A DNA stretch of 40,256 nt from JAAYOS01 sp050950785. GTDB taxonomy: Bacteria > Bacillota > Clostridia > Oscillospirales > JAAYOS01. The DNA is taken from positions 1 to 40,256 of the forward strand of contig JBMNIG010000016.1 of the NCBI GenBank assembly GCA_050950785.1, in the 5' to 3' direction. Shown piece after piece: positions 34,295-40,256 of the stretch; positions within the stretch are counted from its first letter, which is position 1; the number at the start of each line of letters is the position of its first letter. Under the pieces are notes generated by a model. That model made no database searches and was not told the origin of the DNA. It saw only the letters and a list, made by a program, of their open reading frames with translations. The position numbers and the translations under genes were made by a program.

Positions 34295-35156
34295 CTTTTT
34301 TCCCCTTTACGCGGCGCAAAAAGCTGAAGACACCCTTTTTCACAGGATCTTCTTGAGGTGTAATAAGCTCATTTTTTAACAGTACCGACAAAGTCTCGGC
34401 GTTGATGTGGCGCTTCAACATTCCGCCAACAGCAACAGATATGGAACCGGTCTCCTCTGAAACGATAATTGCTACAGAGTCTGTCTGTTCACTAATGCCC
34501 ACACCTGCTCTGTGACGCATACCCAAATCACGGCTGAGGTGGATGTTGTCAGAAAGCGGAAGCATACATCCTGCGGCAACTATCCTTCCTTCCCTTATAA
34601 CCACGGCGCCATCGTGAAGTGCTGCCTTTGGAAAGAACAAGTTCTTTAGCAGCATGTTAGAAACCTGAGCATCGATCGGCGTTCCGGTCTTGATTGCATC
34701 GTTTAAGAATACTTTACGTTCAAATACGATCAGCGCCCCGATCTTTTGCTGTGACAGAGCATTGCACGCGTTTACTGTCTGAACTATGACCATCTCTATA
34801 CGAGTCTGATCATTTTCAGTCTTACCAATGATAAGCTTTGGAAAACGACTTGCACCTGCGCTCTCAAGCATTTTTCGCAGCTCAGGCTGAAACAGGACTA
34901 TCACCGCAGTGAAACCGACCTGCATAGTATTTGCCATAATGAATTCAAGCATTTTCAGCTTAAATATGGAGGAAAATCCAAGCAACACCAACAGCAACGC
35001 GATTCCTTTTAAAACCTGCGCTGCAGTGGTGTTGCGGATAAGACCCAGCAACTTGTAAATGATGAATGCGACGATGAGAATATCGACAATATCAATCAAG
35101 TCGGCAAGCTGAATATAGTTCCGCAGGTTTTCGAGTGTATCCAAAACCCAATCCAT
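34281..35156 (-). CDS. cdaA: Diadenylate cyclase CdaA
   Basis: It makes the second messenger c-di-AMP from two ATP. The start at 35156 (MDWVLDTLENLR) is chosen over the ATG 3 codons earlier because AGGGATG lies at a better distance; both are possible. The 291-residue protein has three membrane helices at about 20-95 and the DAC (DisA_N) domain. The DAC domain shows KAALHDGAVVIREGRIVAAGC (DGA motif, about 175) and LGMRHRAGVGISEQTDSVAIIVSEETG (RHR motif, about 205). All active-site residues are present. c-di-AMP controls potassium and osmolyte uptake and wall homeostasis. Confidence 0.96.
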   Translation of the reverse strand: MDWVLDTLENLRNYIQLADLIDIVDILIVAFIIYKLLGLIRNTTAAQVLKGIALLLVLLGFSSIFKLKMLEFIMANTMQVGFTAVIVLFQPELRKMLESAGASRFPKLIIGKTENDQTRIEMVIVQTVNACNALSQQKIGALIVFERKVFLNDAIKTGTPIDAQVSNMLLKNLFFPKAALHDGAVVIREGRIVAAGCMLPLSDNIHLSRDLGMRHRAGVGISEQTDSVAIIVSEETGSISVAVGGMLKRHINAETLSVLLKNELITPQEDPVKKGVFSFLRRVKGKKDENE

Positions 35157-35181
35157 CGACAACATCCCTGTTTCTGTATTA

Positions 35182-35210
35182 CATATATTTTATCATAAAA
35201 TACATGTCAA
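35182..35210 (-). promoter_or_regulatory. Promoter of the cdaA-cdaR operon
   Basis: A perfect TTGACA (35205-35210) on the minus strand is followed, after 17 bases, by TATATG (35182-35187), 26 bases before the cdaA start. The remaining AT-rich sequence to 35402 shows nothing else. Confidence 0.6.
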
Positions 35211-35402
35211 TGTGAATAGCTTTTTATATGAAATTTCACCTGTTCACAACATAAAATGAGCTTTTCAAATAAATTTTGAGTTATTTTTTCTTTTTGTCAG
35301 TTAAAGTTAATATAAACAAAGCAAAACCTGGTAAGCTTTATTGGTTTTTTGACCTATAAAAATAATACGTTTTGCTTTTGATATGGTATTCAGTATTTGT
35401 AC

Positions 35403-36578
35403 TTACTTACATTTGAGTATCCATTGCCGCAATACTTTTATTAGCCGACCGGCATCCCGGGGTTTACTAAATGGTGAAGGACTTATGCGCAATGTCCCTG
35501 TTGATTGAGTTGCTGCACTTCTATGAGCAAGCGGAGCGCAATGTAAGCCTGCCCTAACGCAGATTCCTTTATCCGCAAGTGCTTGAGCTGCTGCCTCACA
35601 GTCACCATTTCTGAAAGAAACAGAAAGCACCCCAGTTTGGCAGAAAAATCGCCTACCGTGATATACCTTCACCACTGGCATCATGTCCAGTCCCTCAACG
35701 ATCATGCCGGTAATTTGTCTCTCATGCTCAAGTATATTTTCTGTTCCACGCTTCAAAACATAACGTATTCCTTCTGCGAGTCCGGCTATTCCGTGCACGT
35801 TCGGTGTTCCTGCCTCAAGCCGCTCAGGTAAATAACCCGGCATTTCAGAGCTTAGTGAATCAGCACCGGTCCCTCCCGTGATTAACGCAACGGCCTCATC
35901 TGTTGCACATATTAGAATGCCCGTTCCCTGTGGTCCAAGCAGTCCTTTGTGTCCGGGCATACAAATAAATTTTGCCGCCTTCAGTCTTCTCATATCGATA
36001 TCCAAACATCCCGCCGACTGGCTGGCATCGATTATCAGCGGAATACCGCGTTTTGCACACATTTCACTTACCCGCTCAATGGGCAAAATATACCCGAAAA
36101 CATTGGAAACATGTGTGCATACGACTGCACCCGCTCCGCGATCCATCTCTCGTTCAAGCTTATGCAAAAAAACCTCCGGTTCAAAAAGGGGAGATATGAT
36201 CGGCACCGTTTCTACGCCCTCGGATTTTCTTGCATAAAGTGGCCTAAGAACTGAGTTATGTTCATATCCGGATATTAGGACCCGGCCGTCTGTACCACGC
36301 TCAGCCAACCGTTCGGTTTGAACTATACTGTTTATTGCTATGTTCAAAGCATGTGTAGCATTTGTAGTGAAAACTATTCTATTAGGGGAGTCGACATGAA
36401 AAAGCTCAGACGCTAACATCCGGCATGAGAAGAGTATTTCAGATGCCTTATCCGAAGGAAGATGTCCTCCTCTGCCGGGACTTCCGCACTTGCGGAGCGC
36501 TGCTTTTACAGCTCTGCGTACAGCAATGGGCTTACGCATCGTTGTGGCCGCGTTATCCAGATAAACCAGTCTGCCCAT
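35403..36578 (-). CDS. Class V aminotransferase, cysteine desulfurase/selenocysteine lyase type
   Basis: A pyridoxal phosphate enzyme that takes sulfur from cysteine or selenium from selenocysteine. The 391-residue protein begins YLDNAATTMRKP. It has HNS of SGYEHNSVLRPL (about 104), the PLP-site IIDASQSAG (about 183) and the PLP lysine in MPGHKGLLGPQGTG (about 211). The catalytic cysteine is in VRAGLHCAPLAHRS (about 344). The PGHKGLLGPQGTG loop marks the subgroup exemplified by Enterococcus EF2568, often found beside selenium genes such as yedF and selD; neither is in the window. It overlaps the DUF3343 gene by one base (TAATG). Confidence 0.9.
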   Translation of the reverse strand: MGRLVYLDNAATTMRKPIAVRRAVKAALRKCGSPGRGGHLPSDKASEILFSCRMLASELFHVDSPNRIVFTTNATHALNIAINSIVQTERLAERGTDGRVLISGYEHNSVLRPLYARKSEGVETVPIISPLFEPEVFLHKLEREMDRGAGAVVCTHVSNVFGYILPIERVSEMCAKRGIPLIIDASQSAGCLDIDMRRLKAAKFICMPGHKGLLGPQGTGILICATDEAVALITGGTGADSLSSEMPGYLPERLEAGTPNVHGIAGLAEGIRYVLKRGTENILEHERQITGMIVEGLDMMPVVKVYHGRRFFCQTGVLSVSFRNGDCEAAAQALADKGICVRAGLHCAPLAHRSAATQSTGTLRISPSPFSKPRDAGRLIKVLRQWILKCK

Positions 36579-36826
36579 TATACACCGACCTCTTCACAGG
36601 AGCTGTCTTCCAATCGATAAATTTTTCTGTAGGATAAGTTATACTTGCGTATGATTTGCAGAGCTTCCTCCAGTTGATTTTCTTTCACCTTAACTGCATA
36701 AGCGCATCCTCCATCCGCCAGCTGCTTAGGCACTCGACATGTATATGCGTTTATGAGCGACCTATCAAGTACCCTTTTTATATACTGGGCATTGGTCAAA
36801 CCATTGCAGGTGATCAGGCAGGTCAT
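36578..36826 (-). CDS. DUF3343 protein, putative sulfur/selenium carrier
   Basis: The 82-residue protein has one cysteine near the N-terminus (LITCNGLTNAQYIKRVL) and another in TCRVPKQLADGGCAYAVKV. This fits the DUF3343 family, which is often encoded with cysteine desulfurases and YedF. It starts at 36826, with GAGGAG 9 bases upstream. Its one-base overlap with the desulfurase gene supports a working pair in which the cysteine receives sulfur or selenium. The function is proposed from context, not proven. Confidence 0.8.
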   Translation of the reverse strand: MTCLITCNGLTNAQYIKRVLDRSLINAYTCRVPKQLADGGCAYAVKVKENQLEEALQIIRKYNLSYRKIYRLEDSSCEEVGV

Positions 36827-36998
36827 GTGGGATCACTCCTCTCTATTTATCGTATGCCAGGTGCATTTCTGAGGTGCTCCCGTCATATGACCCAATCATA
36901 AAAACAAGACGGACAAATCCCTGTGATGAACCACTCAGGATATAGCCCGTTTTGTTCTAAAAGTCATGTTGGTTTGATATGTTTTGTTTTTTGTGGTG

Positions 36999-37337
36999 CT
37001 AAACGTACTTAATGGCTGTTCCTGAAACAGTTACCATTAGCATTCCGTTGTTGGAACCCAATACCTCGTAGTCAATATCAACTCCAACAATGCCATTGGC
37101 TCCTAACCTTCGCGCCCTATCTTCCATCTCTCTTAGCGCGCTTTCCCTTGCATGGATCAATTCTTCTTCATAGGAACCTGCCCGGCCTCCAAAAAAGTTG
37201 CTCAGTCCCGCGGCAAAATCTCTAACAAAATCTACTCCCGCTACCACTTCTCCAAATACCAATCCGAGATACTGTTCAATCTTGTGCCCCTCTATCGAGG
37301 GCGTTGTTGTGATAATCAAAATATCAGCACCTTTCAT
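36999..37337 (-). CDS. YbjQ/UPF0145 family protein
   Basis: The 112-residue protein matches the YbjQ family, which forms pentamers and has been proposed to bind heavy metals. Signs are ILIITTTPSIEGHKIEQYLGLVFGEVV (about 5-30), ARESALREMEDRARRLGANGIVGVDIDYEVLG (about 65-95) and a terminal VSGTAIKYV. It is the last gene of the padR-led operon and starts one base after the DUF4097 stop. No terminator was recognised after it. Confidence 0.9.
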   Translation of the reverse strand: MKGADILIITTTPSIEGHKIEQYLGLVFGEVVAGVDFVRDFAAGLSNFFGGRAGSYEEELIHARESALREMEDRARRLGANGIVGVDIDYEVLGSNNGMLMVTVSGTAIKYV

Positions 37338-37338
37338 T

Positions 37339-38268
37339 TTAATCAGCAGTCTTTTTGATTTTTAGATCGCCGCTTACTGTCTCCATTGTTATTGATGCGC
37401 TGCTATCTTTATAAGTTCCGCCGTTCTTTTCAATAGCAATTGGGAATTCGCATGAAAATGAACCTGAAACATTGTCAAATCTTACCTTGAAGCCATCATT
37501 TTCAGGAATGTGCAACTCTGCGTTTCCTGCCACAGTTACCATAGATACCTTTTGAGGACAACTTTCTCCCACCACCATGATATCTCCCGATACAACTGCA
37601 ATCCTTATCTCATCAAATGTTCCGCTTAGGTTGACATCTCCTGACGTGGAGGTGACTCCGACCTCTTCTGATACAAAACCATCTAACTTGATCTTACCGG
37701 ACGTGGATTCAAGAAAGGTGTTTCTCGAGCAAAGTTCATTCAAAATTATGTTACCCGATACCGATGATACTTGCAGATCGTCAAGCTTCCCTGCCAGTCC
37801 TGCCGGGATCCTGATCGTCAAGTTTTTACTGATGCCATCCTTTGAAAAAAAAGACACGCCCCTGCTTTCATGGACTTTTATGTACAGAGTCTTGTTCTTG
37901 ACCTCATAAATCAACTTCTCATCGCTCTTTAGTTCTCTATATGCTTTTTCGGAGAATGTTATCTCATTGCCGTCGTATGGCTCAACGAATACCTCGCCGC
38001 TTATCCATTCGACATTTATGCTGTCAATATCGTCGACAGGTACATAATAGTTTTCTCCCACGACATATCCCGTCCCTTCATTGTTCCGACCTGTCCCTCT
38101 ACCTCCGTTTGATATCTTAAGTCCCCAGTTGGGTCCATGTTCAATTATCGAAGATAAGATCCCGCCATTGTTTTTATCTCTCTGTACGATCTCTACTATA
38201 AGCACAGAAACCAGAAAGATAGCCACTATAGCCCAGCATGCAATACGGATGATCTTCGCAGTATTCAT
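37339..38268 (-). CDS. DUF4097 beta-helix protein with N-terminal membrane anchor
   Basis: The 309-residue protein has one membrane helix (about 7-25). From about 75 it is a repetitive beta structure typical of DUF4097/LiaX-like proteins, with repeats such as VSSVSGNIILNEL, STSGKIKLDGF, STSGDVNLSGTF, VVSGDIMVVG and TVSGDLKIKKT. The domain lies outside the cell. Related proteins act in envelope stress responses in Firmicutes. The GAGGTGA ribosome binding site contains the stop codon of the preceding gene. Confidence 0.88.
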   Translation of the reverse strand: MNTAKIIRIACWAIVAIFLVSVLIVEIVQRDKNNGGILSSIIEHGPNWGLKISNGGRGTGRNNEGTGYVVGENYYVPVDDIDSINVEWISGEVFVEPYDGNEITFSEKAYRELKSDEKLIYEVKNKTLYIKVHESRGVSFFSKDGISKNLTIRIPAGLAGKLDDLQVSSVSGNIILNELCSRNTFLESTSGKIKLDGFVSEEVGVTSTSGDVNLSGTFDEIRIAVVSGDIMVVGESCPQKVSMVTVAGNAELHIPENDGFKVRFDNVSGSFSCEFPIAIEKNGGTYKDSSASITMETVSGDLKIKKTAD

Positions 38269-38274
38269 GTATGT

Positions 38275-38955
38275 TCACCTCGTATCTCTATCCTTGCTAA
38301 GAGTCAGATATGTGCTTACAATTTGCTGGACGGCAAGAGCAATGATGAATACGACCCAGGAAATATGCCATATCCGGAAAGCAAAACTGATAATAAAATA
38401 CACCGCAACGGCGATACTCCATATTGCACCAGAGATCTGTTGCTTTGCGAGACGCTGACTTTCCCTTTTCGTTTGCCATTCGCGGAATTCTTCAACCATT
38501 GAGTCTTCCGATCTCAAAGGCCTGGGTTTTGTCATATTGTTGTAGACAAGCAAGCCTGTGGCTGTTGCAGCCATAACAAAAACAAAAACAAAAACAAGGC
38601 CAATTGTGTAGATGCCCAGCTCAGAAAATAAAATTATCGGCAAGGGACATAGAATATACAGAATAACGGCTATTGCGGTCAATAATGCCGATTTTCTCTG
38701 CTCTTTTCTTTCTTCTACCGGATCCCTCATAAAACTCGCCTCCATTTCTCTAATAAGCCCGCTTACATCGCCTATACCGGAAATCGTGTGATGATATGCC
38801 TCTTCCGCTGGTGTTCCGCTTTCTACGAGATCCCTATACTTCTCAGTAAGATTTTGAACCATCTCCTCCTTGAGTTCAAGGACGCTTCGACTGGGTGCAG
38901 CATCGGAAAACAATTCTTCCAAATGCTCCCGGATCCTATTTTCCATTGTCTCCAT
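38275..38955 (-). CDS. HAAS-domain (DUF1700-like) membrane protein
   Basis: The start at 38955 (METMENRIREHLEELF) follows GGAGGAGG; the frame stays open further upstream inside padR. The 226-residue protein has an N-terminal helical region of the HAAS/permease-prefix type: LKEEMVQNLTEKYRDLVESGTPAEEAYHHTISGIGDVSGLI (about 27-67). It then has four membrane helices in two pairs (about 90-135 and 175-215). Such proteins are regularly encoded directly after PadR regulators and before DUF4097 proteins. The detailed function is unknown. Confidence 0.85.
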   Translation of the reverse strand: METMENRIREHLEELFSDAAPSRSVLELKEEMVQNLTEKYRDLVESGTPAEEAYHHTISGIGDVSGLIREMEASFMRDPVEERKEQRKSALLTAIAVILYILCPLPIILFSELGIYTIGLVFVFVFVMAATATGLLVYNNMTKPRPLRSEDSMVEEFREWQTKRESQRLAKQQISGAIWSIAVAVYFIISFAFRIWHISWVVFIIALAVQQIVSTYLTLSKDRDTR

Positions 38956-39310
38956 GCGATTTGCCTCCTCCGCTGGATTTATCTCCCGTTCTAAGGAGCT
39001 TATCAATTATTTCTCTGGTTTCTTCCCATTCGGAAAGTCTCAGCTGAAAGGTTTTCCTTCCAAGATCTGTAATGCTGTAATACTTTCTCCTGGCGCCGGT
39101 GGACTCGTCTCCCCAGTATGAACATATCTGGCCCGCCTCCTCCATCCTGCGGAACGCTGTGTAGAGAGTTGCCTCCTTTAGTTCAAAGCGGTTGCCCGAT
39201 TTCTTTTTTATGGACTTGTTGATTTCGTACCCATAACTGTCACATGAAATCAAGTGAGCCAGGATGATGGCTTCGGTGTGTCCTCGAATAAGGTCGGAAG
39301 CAATTGACAA
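38936..39310 (-). CDS. PadR-family transcriptional regulator
   Basis: The start is taken at the TTG of 39308-39310, 8 bases after GGAGG; a GTG at 39317 lies inside the ribosome binding site. The 124-residue protein has the winged-helix PadR domain: HLISCDSYGYEINKSI (about 20-35), LKEATLYTAFRRMEEAGQICSYWG (about 45-68) and RKYYSITDLGRK (about 75-86). A C-terminal dimerisation helix follows. Small PadR proteins of this type usually repress their own operon. The end overlaps the next gene by 20 bases. Confidence 0.93.
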   Translation of the reverse strand: MSIASDLIRGHTEAIILAHLISCDSYGYEINKSIKKKSGNRFELKEATLYTAFRRMEEAGQICSYWGDESTGARRKYYSITDLGRKTFQLRLSEWEETREIIDKLLRTGDKSSGGGKSHGDNGK

Positions 39311-39419
39311 CGCTGCCACCTCCTTTTTGCGTCGTTTAGCATGCCTAAATAAATTTATAAATTGATATTTGCGATCTGTTTCCTTCGTACAGCCAGTTTA
39401 TCTAGTCTGCTTTATATAC

Positions 39420-39448
39420 ATTATAAACATACATACCTCACCTGTCAA
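39420..39448 (-). promoter_or_regulatory. Promoter of the padR operon
   Basis: A consensus promoter on the minus strand: TTGACA (39443-39448), 17 bases, TATAAT (39420-39425). It lies about 110 bases before the padR start. The spacer and -10 region contain repeated ATGTAT units that could be a PadR site, but no clean inverted repeat is present. Confidence 0.75.
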
Positions 39449-39707
39449 GGTATATCATAAGATTTATTGTGTTTTTTATCCAATCGCCTTGTTTGTATTT
39501 TTCATCTTGTGTTATTAGAACGATCGTATATATATTTTCAAAGCATTGAATGTTTATCGGTGGACATTGATCGTATATCATAAAAAATTCGTTCAGGCTA
39601 AACGAGATAGATAAAATAATGAATAATGAAATTTATCAAGGAATAGATATTAAGAGGCTTGGCGATATCAAGGTATTGCGATAGCGCCAGAGACGTATTT
39701 CAGAGGC
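39449..39707. other. Intergenic region before spmA
   Basis: The 397 bases between padR and spmA (39311-39707) hold the padR promoter and then AT-rich sequence. The spmA promoter should lie here, but I could not identify a reliable sigma-F or sigma-G type box. No small ORF with a ribosome binding site is visible. Confidence 0.5.
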
Positions 39708-40256
39708 ATGCTCAATATAATATTATTCGGGAAAGTGATAAACATGGCTATGTCAAAAGTTTGGGCGGCAATGGCTGTCCTGGCATTAGTATTTGGCATT
39801 ATAAACGGCAATATCGAAGAGGTATCTGCAGCAGCACTTGAGGGCGCAGCAGCTGCTGTCACCCTCTCTATATCGATCGCAGGCACATTATGCCTTTGGA
39901 CAGGTGTGATGGAGGCAATGAAGTCGTGCGGATTTGCTTCTGCTCTCTCAAGAGTGATGCGGCCACTGCTTAAAATCCTTTTTCCTGAAGCATCACGCAG
40001 ACCGGATCAGCTTGAAGCAATTTCCGCGAATGTTTCAGCAAACCTGCTGGGACTCGGAAACGCTGCAACGCCACTCGGCATCAAGGCCGTTCGCCTGATG
40101 CGCAAGAGTGATGTTGCAACGGATGAGTTATGTCTGTTTGTTGTAATGAATACTGCCTCGATACAACTTATTCCTGCGACAGTAGCGGGAGTGCGTTCTG
40201 CGCTGGGTTGTTCAACTCCATTTGACATACTTCCTGCGGTGTGGATGACATCAGTG
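39708..40256 (+). CDS. spmA: Spore maturation protein A, N-terminal part
   Basis: The frame from the ATG at 39708 stays open to the window edge (183 codons). It encodes a nucleoside-recognition (Gate) domain membrane protein. The start MLNIILFGKV is typical of SpmA. Membrane segments lie at about 17-35, 45-68 and 145-165. SANLLGLGNAATPLGIKAVRLM (about 106-127) and FVVMNTASIQLIPATVAG (about 144-161) are highly characteristic. SpmA with SpmB is needed for proper spore core dehydration and heat resistance in Bacillus. Only AGAGG, very close to the ATG, serves as ribosome binding site; the next in-frame ATGs at 39744 and 39750 are alternatives. Confidence 0.9.
   Translation, partial: MLNIILFGKVINMAMSKVWAAMAVLALVFGIINGNIEEVSAAALEGAAAAVTLSISIAGTLCLWTGVMEAMKSCGFASALSRVMRPLLKILFPEASRRPDQLEAISANVSANLLGLGNAATPLGIKAVRLMRKSDVATDELCLFVVMNTASIQLIPATVAGVRSALGCSTPFDILPAVWMTSV

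Noticed and set aside
36882..36891. Perfect palindrome GTCATATGAC upstream of the DUF3343 gene
   Set aside because: A 10-base palindrome is common by chance and no convincing promoter could be placed beside it; recorded only as a possible operator.
39410..39450. PadR operator in the padR promoter
   Set aside because: ATGTAT units repeat in the same direction, but the inverted ATGT-8-ACAT layout known for PadR sites is not there.
1..40256. CRISPR array, tRNA or rRNA genes, insertion sequences, prophage
   Set aside because: I looked for regular repeats, cloverleaf-like segments, transposase frames and phage genes and found none.

Overview
The main body of the window (about 1060 to 40256) is a chromosomal segment of an endospore-forming, anaerobic-type member of the Clostridia (Firmicutes). 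The evidence is spoIIP, spoIVB, spo0A and spmA, a PASTA-domain Ser/Thr kinase with its phosphatase, pyruvate phosphate dikinase, c-di-AMP synthase CdaA with CdaR, RemA, and moderate GC with AGGAGG-type ribosome binding sites. I cannot name the genus.

The first 1.06 kb looks like two unrelated pieces of DNA. Bases 1 to about 600 are very AT-rich and carry a cupin gene and the N-terminal part of a GNAT acetyltransferase. Bases of about 620 to 1060 are GC-rich and carry the first ~100 codons of an MFS transporter, in a style that recalls methanogenic archaea. Near 1060 the MFS gene breaks off and the sequence passes directly into the middle of recG, just before the DEQH motif. Both genes are cut at the same point, so this is most likely an assembly chimera, or less likely a real rearrangement.

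Layout: 1044-4754 (+) recG 3' part, spoIIP and prs. 4831-7778 (-) a nucleotidyltransferase/left-handed-helix/degenerate phosphomannomutase fusion and a YfbR-type 5'-nucleotidase. 8256-10874 (-) ppdK. 11161-11382 (+) a small unknown protein. 11435-14845 (-) a large GGDEF-EAL-PAS-GGDEF protein. 14993-17126 (-) spo0A and spoIVB, with a 0A box in the spo0A promoter. 17420-32393 (-) a long housekeeping run, read 5' to 3': DUF5685, J-domain/TPR protein, membrane protein, yicC, remA, gmk, rpoZ, priA, def, fmt, yugP-like protease, rsmB, rlmN, prpC, prkC, rsgA. 32646-35156 (-) cdaA, cdaR and an RseC-like gene. 35403-36826 (-) a DUF3343 protein and a class V aminotransferase (cysteine desulfurase type). 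36999-39310 (-) a padR-led envelope-stress-like operon. 39708 to the end (+) spmA, cut by the window edge.

Most genes belong to known families. The less explained parts are: the DUF5685/J-domain/membrane protein set; the degenerate phosphomannomutase half of the sugar nucleotidyltransferase; a Spo0A receiver that lacks one residue of its acidic pair; a 0A box upstream of prs; the many-domain c-di-GMP protein next to spo0A; and an extra C-terminal region on the PASTA kinase. No tRNA, rRNA, CRISPR array, insertion sequence or prophage was seen.
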